Assembly (NCBI GenBank): GCA_963762425.1 | Contig: CAVXKY010000009.1 | Span: 1-64,000 of the forward strand | Direction: 5' to 3' | Length of the DNA stretch: 64,000 nucleotides | From: REEB95 sp963762425 | GTDB lineage: Bacteria > Pseudomonadota > Alphaproteobacteria > ATCC43930 > CGMCC-115725 | Part shown: piece by piece, positions 37,596 to 46,322 of the stretch | Layout: each line of letters starts with the position of its first letter | Position numbering within the stretch: the stretch's first letter is position 1 | Notes under the pieces: model-generated | The model's database searches: none | Seen by the model: only the letters and a program-made list of their open reading frames with translations | Told to the model about the DNA's origin: nothing | Position numbers and translations under genes: made by a program

Positions 37596-38915
37596 ATGAG
37601 CCCAAAACCCGGAAAACCCGCGGCGAAAGCCGGAGCCGGCGCCTTTCCCGACGGACCGAAGCTGCATCCGCAATTCACCGCGCTGGCGCGCGAGCTGCAC
37701 GCGCGGCCCTTCGGCGCGGCCGCGGCGCCGGCGCGGATCTTCCATCTCGCGCTCGCCGGCGGCGGCCGGGCGGCCGAGCAGGCGAGCCTCGAACGGCTCT
37801 GCGCGGCCAACGGGGTCGCGCCGCCGCCCCAAGGCGCCTCGCAGGTCGGCCTCGACTTCGCGGGCTGCCAGCTGACCTGGGAACGGCACGCGGAATTCTC
37901 GACCTATACCTTCGTGCCGCCCTGGCGCGGCCGGGAGACGTTCCAGCCGGCGGCGAAGCTGGACTTGCCGCATGGCTGGCTGGCGGCCTTGCCGGGCGAA
38001 ATGCTCGCCGGGATGCAGCTCGCGCTGATCAAGGGCCGGCTGCCCGCATCCGGGGCGCTGGAGACAATCTTCGGCCGGCGCAACATCGTCGGCGGCACGG
38101 CGGTGGGCGGGCGGGCGCGGCTCTGGACCGACTTCAATCCCGATGCCGATAACTGCGTGCGCATGATCGTCCATGCCGGCTTCATGCCGCCGCGCCAGGC
38201 CGGGCGGCTGGTGCAGCGGCTGCTGGAGATCGAGACCTACACCATGATGGCGTTGCTGGCGCTGCCGTTGGCGCGCGAGATCGCGCCCGCCATCGCCGGG
38301 ATCGAGCGCGGCCTGGCGGAGATCGCCGAGGCCACCACCGGCGCCGACGCGCTCAATGAGGAACAGGCGCTGCTGAAGCGGCTCACCGCGCTGGCCGCCG
38401 AGCTCGCCACGCTCGGCGCGCGCACGGCCTACCGCTTCGGCGCGGGCCGCGCCTATTACCAGCTCGTCCGGCGGCGGATCGAGGAGCTGCGGGAAGAACG
38501 CATCGAGGCCCGCCAGACCATCGGCGATTTCATGGAGCGGCGGCTGTCGCCCGCGATGCGCACCTGCGAGACCACCGAGCGGCGGCTCGAAACGCTGTCG
38601 GAGCGCGCGGCGCGGGCGAGCGACATGCTGCGCACCCGCATCGACGTGACGCTGGCGGCGCAGAACCGCGACCTGCTGCATTCGATGAACCGGCGCGCGC
38701 TCATCCAGTTCCGGCTGCAGCAGACGGTCGAGGGCGTGTCGGTCGCGGCGATCACTTATTACGGCGCCGGGCTGGTCTCGTACGTCGCGAAAGGCTTCCA
38801 GGCGGAGGGCTATGCCGTGCACGTCGAGTTGACCGTGGCGGCTTCGATTCCGATCATCGCCGGGCTGTTGATTTTCGGACTTTGGCGGCTGCACAAATGG
38901 CTCGACCGCGATTGA
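37596..38915 (+). CDS. DUF3422-family membrane protein
   Basis: 439 residues from the ATG at 37596; the frame is open upstream to 37422 but that part looks non-coding. Conserved opening HPQFTALARELHARPF and HAEFSTYTFVPP are DUF3422 marks. A long helical, coiled-coil-prone middle (RRRIEELREERIEARQTIGDFMERRLSPAMRTCE split by Arg/Glu-rich stretches) is followed by two C-terminal membrane segments. Function unknown; CorA-like topology has been noted by analogy only. Confidence 0.88.
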   Translation: MSPKPGKPAAKAGAGAFPDGPKLHPQFTALARELHARPFGAAAAPARIFHLALAGGGRAAEQASLERLCAANGVAPPPQGASQVGLDFAGCQLTWERHAEFSTYTFVPPWRGRETFQPAAKLDLPHGWLAALPGEMLAGMQLALIKGRLPASGALETIFGRRNIVGGTAVGGRARLWTDFNPDADNCVRMIVHAGFMPPRQAGRLVQRLLEIETYTMMALLALPLAREIAPAIAGIERGLAEIAEATTGADALNEEQALLKRLTALAAELATLGARTAYRFGAGRAYYQLVRRRIEELREERIEARQTIGDFMERRLSPAMRTCETTERRLETLSERAARASDMLRTRIDVTLAAQNRDLLHSMNRRALIQFRLQQTVEGVSVAAITYYGAGLVSYVAKGFQAEGYAVHVELTVAASIPIIAGLLIFGLWRLHKWLDRD

Positions 38916-39006
38916 GGCGGCGGACGGCTTCCGGGGACCCGCGTCATCTGCTATGGCTATCGTCAAAGTCCGGGGTTCAATCCGGATCGAGATAAGGGGG
39001 GATTCC

Positions 39007-39198
39007 ATGCCGATCGACGATCGAAACCCGTCCGCGGGCGACGGCGGGGATGGCATCAGCCAAGCCGAGCTGGAGCGGGTCCTAAGAATCGTTCCAAAAG
39101 GAGCGTTCGCGCTCGCGGGACTGGCCGTGGGCGCGCTGATCCTGGCCTGGCTCGGCGTCTACTTTTTCGTCTTTCTCCCGCGCGGCCCGGTCGGCTGA
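39007..39198 (+). CDS. Small membrane protein, probable ba3-oxidase accessory subunit (IIa-like)
   Basis: 63 residues from the ATG at 39007, with GGGGGGA about 6 bases upstream. A polar N-terminus is followed by a single membrane helix (FALAGLAVGALILAWLGVYFFVF). It lies 9 bp before the cytochrome oxidase subunit II gene. In Thermus-type ba3 oxidase a one-helix subunit IIa fills the position of the missing first TM helix of subunit II. That role is inferred from size, topology and position. Confidence 0.65.
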   Translation: MPIDDRNPSAGDGGDGISQAELERVLRIVPKGAFALAGLAVGALILAWLGVYFFVFLPRGPVG

Positions 39199-39207
39199 GG
39201 CCCGCCC

Positions 39208-39750
39208 ATGAGCGATGAACGCGAAATCCTCAAGATGGAACTGCGCTGGGCCACCATCGCCGGCGCCGCCGTCGCGGTCATAGCCGGAGTCATCGTTCTC
39301 TCGAGCTTCGCGATGGCGATCCATCCGCCGAGCCATGTCGAGACCATCGACCCGGCGACGCTCGGCCAGAGCGGGGAATTCGCCGAAGCCAATCTCGGCG
39401 CGCGCGTCAACCCGGACGGCTCGGTGACCGTGCGGATGATCGCCGCGCAGTACGCCTTCGTGCCGCGCTGCATCCCGGTTCCGCAAGGCCGGCCGGTCAC
39501 GTTCCGCATCACCAGCCCGGACGTGATTCACGGCTTCATCGTCGCGGGCACGAACGCCAATACGATGGTCTTGCCCGGCTACGTCTCGGAGGTGCGCACG
39601 GTTTTCCAGGAAGCGGGCGACCGCCTCATGCCCTGCGACGAATTTTGCGGGCTCGGCCACGGCGCGATGTGGAGCCTGGTTCGCGTTCTCCCCCAATCGG
39701 AATGGAAGAGCGACGAAAACGGGAGGGCCAGCTGTGAAATACCGCATTGA
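39208..39750 (+). CDS. Cytochrome c oxidase subunit II, ba3 type (CuA)
   Basis: 180 residues with one N-terminal TM helix (IAGAAVAVIAGVIVLSSFAMAI) and a cupredoxin domain. The binuclear CuA ligands are visible: His in DVIHGFIV, then CDEFCGLGHGAMW (two Cys, His, Met). This accepts electrons from cytochrome c on the periplasmic face. It overlaps the subunit I gene by 17 bp. Confidence 0.93.
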   Translation: MSDEREILKMELRWATIAGAAVAVIAGVIVLSSFAMAIHPPSHVETIDPATLGQSGEFAEANLGARVNPDGSVTVRMIAAQYAFVPRCIPVPQGRPVTFRITSPDVIHGFIVAGTNANTMVLPGYVSEVRTVFQEAGDRLMPCDEFCGLGHGAMWSLVRVLPQSEWKSDENGRASCEIPH

Positions 39751-41359
39751 ACGGCTGGTCCTCGCGCATATCGGCGTCGCCTTCGCGGCCTTCGCCCTGG
39801 CGGCGGCGCTGGGCGCCTGGCAGATGACGGCGCGAAGCCCGCTCGGCGCGCCCTTCGCGTCGCCCGAAACCTATTTCGCTTCGGTCACGGCGCACGGCGT
39901 GATCATGGCCTATGTCATGACCACCCTGTTCACCATGGGCTTCGGCTATTTCGTGGCGGTGACGGCGCTCGACCGCCCGCTTCCCGGTTTGCGCTTCGCG
40001 TGGGCGGGATTTTGGCTGGCGATGATCGGCATCGTCATGGCGGTCATCCCGATCGTCCGGGGCCAGGCCAACGTGCTCTACACCTTCTATCCGCCGTTGA
40101 CCGCGAGCGTCTTTTTCTATCTCGGCCTCGTCCTGGTGGTGGTGGCTTCGTGGATCTGGATCGCGGTGATGTTTTGGGCGTTGGCGGCCTGGAAACGCGA
40201 GAACCCGGGCGACCCCGTGCCGCTCGCGATGTTCGGCACGGTCGCCAACGCGATCCTCTGGCTGTGGACCACCGTTGGCGTCGCGGTCGAGCTTCTGTTC
40301 CAGGTCATTCCCGCCGCGCTCGGCCTCACCCAAACCATCGACGTGGGGCTTGCCCGCACGCTGTTCGCCTGGACGTTGCACCCGATCGTCTATTTCTGGC
40401 TGCTGCCGGTCTATGTCGCCTTCTATACGATCGTGCCGCGGGCGGCGGGCGGGCGGCTCTACAGCGATACGATGGGGCGGTTGAGCTTCATCCTGTTCCT
40501 GCTCTACTCGCTTCCGGTCGGCATGCATCACCTGTTCGAGGACCCGGAGCACGGCACCGGCTTCAAGTTTTTGCAGATGATCCTGACGGTCCTGGTCACG
40601 GTGCCCACCTTGCTCACGGTCTTCACGATCTGCGCTTCGCTGGAAATCGCCGGCCGGTTGCGCGGCGGAAGCGGCGTCTTCGGCTGGATCGCCGCGCTGC
40701 CCTGGAGCCGGCCCATGGTGCTGGCCACCGGATTGGCCTTCGTCATGCTCGGCTTCGGCGGCTTCGGCGGCATCGTCAACATGTCCTATGGCATGAACGC
40801 CATGATCCACAACACGTCCTGGGTCACGGCGCATTTCCACCTGATCTTCGGCGGCTCGGTCGTGATCATGTATTTCGCCATCGCCTATGAAATCTGGCCG
40901 CATTTGCTGGGACGCCAGCCGCTTTCGCTCCGGCCGATCCGTTTGCAGCTCTGGCTGTGGTTCACCGGCATGCTGGTTACGACGTTTCCCTGGCACGTGC
41001 TCGGTCTCCTGGGCGCGCCGCGCCGCGTCGACACCTTCGACTACGCCAATCCCGCGATCGCGCCCTGGGGGCCGTGGACGGACGTTTCGGTGGTGGGCGG
41101 CTTCATCCTGCTGGCGGGCGCGCTGCTGTTCGTCTGGAACCTCGCCTTCCTCTATCGCGGTTCGGCCTCCGTCCAGCCGATGCGCTACGCCCTGGCGGTG
41201 CACGCCCCCGAGCGGCTGCCCCGTTCGCTCAACGGTTTCGTGCTCTGGAATTGGCTGGTCCTGTTCCTGATGGTCGTCGCTTACGGCTATCCGCTCGCGC
41301 AGTTCTTCGTCATCAAGGACTATCCCGCGCTGGTTCACCACGTGGACCGCGGAGACTGA
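39734..41359 (+). CDS. Cytochrome c oxidase subunit I, b(o/a)3 type
   Basis: 541 residues, about 13 membrane helices. The haem-copper His ligands are in HGVIMAYVMTT (low-spin haem), HPIVYFWLLPVYVAFYT (CuB His and the Tyr cross-link helix), MHHLFEDPEHG (CuB His pair) and WVTAHFHLIFGGSVVIMYF (haem His pair). HPIVYFWLLPVY is the B-family form. Such enzymes are high-affinity oxidases that work at low oxygen. An N-terminal GTG start at 39734 is inside the subunit II gene. Confidence 0.93.
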   Translation: MKYRIERLVLAHIGVAFAAFALAAALGAWQMTARSPLGAPFASPETYFASVTAHGVIMAYVMTTLFTMGFGYFVAVTALDRPLPGLRFAWAGFWLAMIGIVMAVIPIVRGQANVLYTFYPPLTASVFFYLGLVLVVVASWIWIAVMFWALAAWKRENPGDPVPLAMFGTVANAILWLWTTVGVAVELLFQVIPAALGLTQTIDVGLARTLFAWTLHPIVYFWLLPVYVAFYTIVPRAAGGRLYSDTMGRLSFILFLLYSLPVGMHHLFEDPEHGTGFKFLQMILTVLVTVPTLLTVFTICASLEIAGRLRGGSGVFGWIAALPWSRPMVLATGLAFVMLGFGGFGGIVNMSYGMNAMIHNTSWVTAHFHLIFGGSVVIMYFAIAYEIWPHLLGRQPLSLRPIRLQLWLWFTGMLVTTFPWHVLGLLGAPRRVDTFDYANPAIAPWGPWTDVSVVGGFILLAGALLFVWNLAFLYRGSASVQPMRYALAVHAPERLPRSLNGFVLWNWLVLFLMVVAYGYPLAQFFVIKDYPALVHHVDRGD

Positions 41360-41363
41360 CCCG

Positions 41364-42203
41364 ATGGCGTCGCACACCCCTCCCCTTCCATCGCGGGATG
41401 AAGCGCTCGACCGGTCCTGGCGCCTGTGGGCCAGTCTCGTCATCGCCGTCGTCGCGCTCGTCACCCTGGTCGTGGGCCTGGTCGTTCTGCCCGCCCGCGA
41501 CGAGACGGGATTCAACCCCTTCGCGGCGATGTGCCGCGCGCTCGGCATCCCGGGCTACGGCATCGTCCCGCCCAAACTTTCCGCTCCCGCGGCGCCGGCA
41601 TCGGACGTCGCCTGGTCGAGCGAAACGCGCCGGCTGCTCGCCCAGGCAAGTCCGCAACGCGGGAAGGACGCGGCGCAAACTTGCGCGGGCTGTCACGGCC
41701 CGAACGGGATCAGCGCCGCTCCGCAGCAATTTCCCAATCTTGCCGGCCAATACGATACGGCGGTTTTCAAGCAGCTGCGCGACTACCAGACCGGCGCCCG
41801 CAAGTCCGACATCATGGCGGCCATGGCGCAACCGCTCACCCAAGCGCAGATGGCGGATCTCGCCGCCTATTATGCGTCGCTCCCGGCCGGCGGTTTCACG
41901 GCCGCCCGAAAAGGCGCGACGCCCGAACTGCTCCGTCTGGTGCGCGACGGCGATCCGGCGCGCGGCATCGCTTCCTGCAATTCCTGCCACGGACCGAACC
42001 ACAGCGGACCCGAAGGGACGCCTTCCCTGATCGGACAATCGGCGCCCTATCTCGAACAGCAGTTGAAGAACTTCGCCGGCGCCGAGCGCGGCAACGACCT
42101 GTTCGAGCGCATGCGCGCCATTGCGCGCCAACTGACGCCGGATGAGATGCACGCTCTCGCGGTCTATTACAGCGGCAATCCGGCGTCCTCCGACCAGCGG
42201 TGA
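41364..42203 (+). CDS. Membrane-anchored dihaem cytochrome c (c4-like)
   Basis: 279 residues with one N-terminal TM helix (LVIAVVALVTLVVGLVVLPA) and two c-type haem sites, CAGCHG (about 108) and CNSCHG (about 208). Candidate distal Met ligands are in SDIMAAMAQP and FERMRAIARQL. The gene is 4 bp after subunit I, so this cytochrome is the likely electron donor to the oxidase, possibly fed by the bc1 complex. Confidence 0.9.
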   Translation: MASHTPPLPSRDEALDRSWRLWASLVIAVVALVTLVVGLVVLPARDETGFNPFAAMCRALGIPGYGIVPPKLSAPAAPASDVAWSSETRRLLAQASPQRGKDAAQTCAGCHGPNGISAAPQQFPNLAGQYDTAVFKQLRDYQTGARKSDIMAAMAQPLTQAQMADLAAYYASLPAGGFTAARKGATPELLRLVRDGDPARGIASCNSCHGPNHSGPEGTPSLIGQSAPYLEQQLKNFAGAERGNDLFERMRAIARQLTPDEMHALAVYYSGNPASSDQR

Positions 42204-42234
42204 ACGGGAAATCGGGCGTAACGCCGATAGTGCG

Positions 42235-42483
42235 CTAGTCGTCCTCGGAATCGGCCGCTTCGGAATCCGCCAAGGCCGCTTCGTCGACGGGCGAGGTTTC
42301 CTGCCGCCGGGTCGCGGCCACGCGCCAGCCGCGGCGCAGCCGGCCGATGATGCGGCGGCGATATTCCGGGTCCATGACCACGCGATCCATGTCGAAGTCG
42401 TTTTCGGCTTCGGGGTCGGGAATGACCTGCTGCGGCAGGGCGGCCATCGGGATATCCGGGATGATTGTCGACGGCCGAAGCAT
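42235..42483 (-). CDS. Small hypothetical protein, 82 aa
   Basis: MLRPSTIIPDIPMAALPQQVIPDPEAENDFDM then a basic middle (RRRIIGRLRRGWRVAATRRQ) and an acidic tail (EAALADSEAADSEDD). Charged, soluble, unrecognised. A GTG at 42501 is an alternative start with GGAA just upstream. It converges with the cytochrome c gene. Base composition is like the neighbours. The evidence for coding is only moderate. Confidence 0.45.
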   Translation of the reverse strand: MLRPSTIIPDIPMAALPQQVIPDPEAENDFDMDRVVMDPEYRRRIIGRLRRGWRVAATRRQETSPVDEAALADSEAADSEDD

Positions 42484-42714
42484 GGGGCCCGGGATGTACA
42501 CCGTTCCAGGGGAATCCGCCCGCTTTGTGGGCAAGATTCCGGATAAGCCTGTTGATAAAAGCTGCGCGGTTTTGAACGGGCGCCGTGAATCGCAAATCCC
42601 GCAATGGCTTGGCGGCCCCCCTGCGACCGGATGACGCAGCCTGGTCCGCGTTTGACTCGCGCGCGCCCCGGGCGGGATATTAGCCGCCGCAGACCAGCCA
42701 AAAAGGGTTCCGCC

Positions 42715-44106
42715 ATGCAGCGAGGCAATTCCGCCGCCAGCCGCGATATCGCCTTCCATCTCCATCCCTATTCCAACTTCCGCAAGCTCGAGCGCGAAGG
42801 CGAGTTGCTCATCGTCAAGGGCAAGGGCGTCCATGTGTGGGACGAGGCCGGCAAGGAATATATCGAGGGCTGCGCCGGGCTGTGGTGCACCGCGCTGGGC
42901 TTCGGCGAGGAACGGCTGGCCGAGGCGGCGGCGAATCAAATCCGCAAGCTTTCGTTCTATCATTCCTTCCACCACAAATCGCACGAGGTGGTGGCCGAGC
43001 TGGCCGAGCGCCTGATCGGCATGATGCCGGTGAAGATGTCGCATGCGTTCTTCAACAATTCGGGCTCGGAAGCGAACGACACCGCGATCAAGATCGTGTG
43101 GTACTACAACAACGCGCGCGGGCGCCCGCGCAAGAAGAAGATCATCGCCCGCTACAAGAGCTATCACGGCGTGACCGTGGCCAGCGCCAGCCTGTCGGGC
43201 CTGCCCAACAACCACAAATCCTTCGACCTGCCGATCGCGGGTTTCCGCCACGCCGACTGCCCGCATCATTACCGCTTCGCTCACGCCGGCGAGAGCGAGG
43301 AGGATTTCGCTTCGCGGCTCGCCGAGAATCTCGATCTTATGATCCAGCGCGAGGACCCCGACACGGTCGCCGCCTTCTTCGCCGAGCCGGTGATGGGCGC
43401 GGGCGGCGTGATCGTGCCGCCACGCACCTATTTCGAGAAGATCCAGAAGGTGTTGAAGAAATACGACGTGCTGCTGGTCGCCGACGAGGTCATCACCGGC
43501 TTCGGCCGCACCGGCAGGATGTTCGGCACCGAGACCTACGGCTTGAAGCCCGACATCATCACCGTGGCCAAGGCGCTGTCCTCGGCCTATCTGCCGATCT
43601 CGGCCACCATCGTCAACGACGCGATCTATCAGGCGCTGGCCGACGAGAGCGCCAAAATCGGCGTCTTCGCCCACGGCTACACCTATTCCGGCCATCCGGT
43701 GTGCTGCGCGGTGGCGGTCGAGGCGCTCAAGATCTACCAGGAGCGCAACGTCCTGGCCCATGTCCAGAAGGTGGCGCCCCGGCTGCAGGAAGGCCTGCGC
43801 CGTTTGGCATCCCACCCCCTGGTCGGCGAGGTGCGCGGCGTGGGGCTGATGGGCGCGGTCGAACTGGTCAAGAACAAAGGGACCAAGACGCCGTTTGATC
43901 CAGATCAAGGCGCCGGCGCCCTGCTCAATGCGAATTTGTACAAGCACGGGCTGATCTTGCGGCCGATCGGCGATGCCATGGCGTTCTCACCGCCTTTGGT
44001 CATCACCGAGGCCGAGATCGACGACATGTTGGGGCGTTTCGGCAAGGCGCTCGACGACACGGAATCCGCCTTGACGCCGCGACAATCGGCCTCAATGCGG
44101 GCCTAA
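42715..44106 (+). CDS. Class III (omega) aminotransferase, aspartate aminotransferase family
   Basis: 463 residues, PLP-dependent. FNNSGSEANDTAIKIVWYYNNARGR binds the PLP phosphate. LLVADEVITGFGRTG carries the Asp that pairs with the pyridine N, and ITVAKALSSAYLPISA holds the Schiff-base Lys. It probably transfers an amino group from an omega-amino acid or amine (taurine, beta-alanine, putrescine type) to pyruvate. AGGG precedes the ATG; the frame is open to 42604 but that part is unlike the family. It is 71 bp upstream of hemA. Confidence 0.92.
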   Translation: MQRGNSAASRDIAFHLHPYSNFRKLEREGELLIVKGKGVHVWDEAGKEYIEGCAGLWCTALGFGEERLAEAAANQIRKLSFYHSFHHKSHEVVAELAERLIGMMPVKMSHAFFNNSGSEANDTAIKIVWYYNNARGRPRKKKIIARYKSYHGVTVASASLSGLPNNHKSFDLPIAGFRHADCPHHYRFAHAGESEEDFASRLAENLDLMIQREDPDTVAAFFAEPVMGAGGVIVPPRTYFEKIQKVLKKYDVLLVADEVITGFGRTGRMFGTETYGLKPDIITVAKALSSAYLPISATIVNDAIYQALADESAKIGVFAHGYTYSGHPVCCAVAVEALKIYQERNVLAHVQKVAPRLQEGLRRLASHPLVGEVRGVGLMGAVELVKNKGTKTPFDPDQGAGALLNANLYKHGLILRPIGDAMAFSPPLVITEAEIDDMLGRFGKALDDTESALTPRQSASMRA

Positions 44107-44177
44107 GCTGGGACTTTAACGGGGCGGCGATTCGGGACTATAGTCGTGCGTAAGTAACGGGGTTGGCGCGGATTTCC

Positions 44178-45383
44178 ATGGATTATCAGGCGTTTTTCAA
44201 GAACCGGCTGGACGCGCTCAAGGCCGAGGGCCGGTACCGCGTTTTCACCGATTTGGAGCGGCGCGCCGGGGCCTTCCCGCGCGCGACCGACCATTCGCGC
44301 GGCGGCGAGATCATCGTCTGGTGCTCCAACGATTATATCGGCATGGGCCAGCACCCCGCGGTGCTGGAAGCCGTGCGCGCGGCCACGGACAAGAGCGGCG
44401 CCGGCGCCGGGGGTACGCGCAACATCTCCGGCACCACGATCTATCACGTGGCGCTCGAACGCGAGCTGGCCGATCTCCACGGCACCGAGGGGGCGCTGGT
44501 GTTCACCTCGGGCTATGTCGCCAACGAGGCGGCGCTCGCGACATTGGGCTCGCAGATGCCGGGCTGCATCGTGTTCTCCGACGCGCTCAACCATGCGTCC
44601 ATGATTCAGGGGATACGCCACAGCGGCGCGGAAAAAAAGATTTTCGCCCATAACGACGCCAAGGACCTGGAACGGCTGCTGAAGGATTCCGATCCCGCGC
44701 GGCCCAAGCTGGTGGCGTTCGAATCCGTCTACTCCATGGACGGCGACATCGCGCCGATCAAGGACATCTGCGACGTGGCGCAGCGTTACAACGCGCTCAC
44801 TTATCTCGACGAGGTCCATGCGGTTGGGCTTTATGGGCCCCGCGGCGGCGGCATCGCCGAGCGCGACGGGGTGATGGACCGGATCGACGTGATCCAGGGC
44901 ACGCTGGCCAAGGCCTTCGGGCTGATCGGCGGCTATATCGCCGGTTCGGCGGCGATGGTCGATTTCATCCGCAGCTACGCGCCGGGCTTCATCTTCACCA
45001 CGTCCCTGCCGCCCGGCATCGCCGCCGGCGCGGCCGCCAGCATCCGCTTCGTCAAGGGCGCGACCGAACTGCGCCGGCGCCATCAGGAACGCGCGGCGCT
45101 GTTGAAGCGCAAGCTCACCGCCGCCAAGCTGCCGGTCATGCCGTCGGAGAGCCATATCGTGCCGGTGCTGGTGGGCGATGCGCGGCTGTGCAAGGAGGCG
45201 TCGGACGAATTGCTCGAACGCCACCGCATCTACGTCCAGCCGATCAACTACCCGACCGTGCCGCGCGGCGGCGAACGGCTGCGCTTCACGCCGACGCCGC
45301 TCCATACCGACGCGGATATCGAGTTCCTGGTGAACGCCTTGTCCGACGTGTGGTCGCGGCTGCCGATAAGGCGCGTCGCCTAG
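44178..45383 (+). CDS. hemA: 5-aminolevulinate synthase
   Basis: Condenses glycine with succinyl-CoA to 5-aminolevulinate, the alphaproteobacterial (C4/Shemin) entry to haem. 401 residues from the ATG at 44178 (MDYQAFFKNRLDALKAEGRYRVF); an upstream TTG at 44163 is less likely. The glycine-binding GAGAGGTRNISGTT and VHAVGLYGPRGGGIAERDG blocks and the PLP Lys in GTLAKAFGLIGGYI are all present. The C-terminus HRIYVQPINYPTVPRGGERLRFTPTP is complete, split here for length only. A tRNA-dependent GtrA pathway gene is not seen. Confidence 0.96.
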   Translation: MDYQAFFKNRLDALKAEGRYRVFTDLERRAGAFPRATDHSRGGEIIVWCSNDYIGMGQHPAVLEAVRAATDKSGAGAGGTRNISGTTIYHVALERELADLHGTEGALVFTSGYVANEAALATLGSQMPGCIVFSDALNHASMIQGIRHSGAEKKIFAHNDAKDLERLLKDSDPARPKLVAFESVYSMDGDIAPIKDICDVAQRYNALTYLDEVHAVGLYGPRGGGIAERDGVMDRIDVIQGTLAKAFGLIGGYIAGSAAMVDFIRSYAPGFIFTTSLPPGIAAGAAASIRFVKGATELRRRHQERAALLKRKLTAAKLPVMPSESHIVPVLVGDARLCKEASDELLERHRIYVQPINYPTVPRGGERLRFTPTPLHTDADIEFLVNALSDVWSRLPIRRVA

Positions 45384-45403
45384 CCGGTCCTCTCACCTCA
45401 CCC

Positions 45404-45491
45404 GTTATCGCGAGCCGTAGGCGAAGCGATCCAGAATAACTGGATTGCTTCGGCCGCCCCGTTTTTGAAAACTGGGCGTCCTCGCAATGAC
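45404..45491. repeat. Intergenic palindromic repeat (GTCATTGCGAG...GCAATCCAG type)
   Basis: GTTATCGCGAG...GAAGCGATCCAG (45404-45433) and the near-complement CTGGATTGCTTCGG...CTCGCAATGAC (45440-45491) form an imperfect long hairpin between hemA and the SDR gene. This motif family is a very common interspersed palindrome in many bacterial genomes. It may act as a terminator between the two converging genes, but no U-tract is present. Confidence 0.7.
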
Positions 45492-45493
45492 AA

Positions 45494-46234
45494 CTAATAA
45501 ATGTGCTGGCCGCCGGTGACGAAGATTTCGGTGCCGGTGACGTAGCCCGATTCCGGCGTGCATAGATAGAAGATGGCCGCGGCCACGTCCTCAGGCGTGC
45601 CCAGGCGATGCAGCGGAATCCTGGGCAGCAGGCTTTCGGTCTGAGGCGACAACATGGCGGTGTTGATCTCGCCCGGCGCCACCGCGTTGACGCGCACCCC
45701 GAACTCGGCGAATTCCGACGCCATCTCGCGCGTCAGCGACGACAGCGCCGCCTTGGAGGTGGAATAGGCCGAGCCGGCGAAGGGATGAACGGTGTGGCCG
45801 GCGATCGAGGTGACGTTGACGATCGCCCCCCGGCCCTTGGCGAGAGCCTCCGACAGGCCGCGCGCCAGTTGCAGCGGCGTGAAGAAATTGAGCTGGAACA
45901 CCTGACGCCAATCGGCGATGTCGCCGTTGAGGCAGCCGAGACGCCCTTCGACCGGGGATTTGGGCGAGATGCCTGCGTTGTTGACGAGCGCGTCGAGCGG
46001 CTCGTCGCCGAGAATCTTTTTGACGCCGGTGACGAAGCGCTCGACCTGCTCGGGCTCGGCCAGGTCGGCGGGAATGTGCTGCGTCCAATTGGGATCGCGG
46101 AGGCATTCGGCCGGCACTTCCTCGCGCGAGGAGGTCACCACGCGCCAGCCCGCCTCGCTGAAACGCTTCACCGTGGCGTGGCCGATGCCGCGGCTCGCCC
46201 CGGTCAGGAGAATGGTCTTGCGATTGCCCGCCAT
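45494..46234 (-). CDS. Short-chain dehydrogenase/reductase (SDR)
   Basis: 246-residue NAD(P)-dependent oxidoreductase with a Rossmann fold. The cofactor motif is TGASRGIGHATV (about 11-22) and the following Arg-rich loop (SSREEVPAECLR) leans toward NADP. NNAG is in LVNNAGISPKSP; the catalytic Ser is in VNVTSIAGHT and the YxxxK in SAYSTSKAALSSL. The end GYVTGTEIFVTGGQHIY is typical. Substrate unknown. Confidence 0.92.
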   Translation of the reverse strand: MAGNRKTILLTGASRGIGHATVKRFSEAGWRVVTSSREEVPAECLRDPNWTQHIPADLAEPEQVERFVTGVKKILGDEPLDALVNNAGISPKSPVEGRLGCLNGDIADWRQVFQLNFFTPLQLARGLSEALAKGRGAIVNVTSIAGHTVHPFAGSAYSTSKAALSSLTREMASEFAEFGVRVNAVAPGEINTAMLSPQTESLLPRIPLHRLGTPEDVAAAIFYLCTPESGYVTGTEIFVTGGQHIY

Positions 46235-46322
46235 GCTTGAATTTTAAGCCCTTGCCGCGGCGAAAGAAAGCCCGGCCGCGCGGCCCGGCGGTTCAATGCG
46301 CCGGCCCCGACGGCGCGAGCCG

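Noticed and set aside
38971..38985. GGGGTTCAATCC resembling a tRNA T-loop
   Set aside because: No acceptor, D or anticodon stem can be formed around it.
36015..39056. 1013-codon minus-strand open frame
   Set aside because: It runs antisense through the DUF3422 gene and out of frame through the MFS gene. The composition is Arg/Gly/Ala-rich as expected for GC-rich antisense DNA, and no domain is recognisable.
39626..41548. 640-codon minus-strand frame opposite the oxidase genes
   Set aside because: Arg/His/Asp-rich antisense shadow with no family signal.
42235..43947. 570-codon minus-strand frame opposite the class III aminotransferase
   Set aside because: Only its last about 82 codons, outside the aminotransferase gene, look plausible; the rest is antisense shadow.
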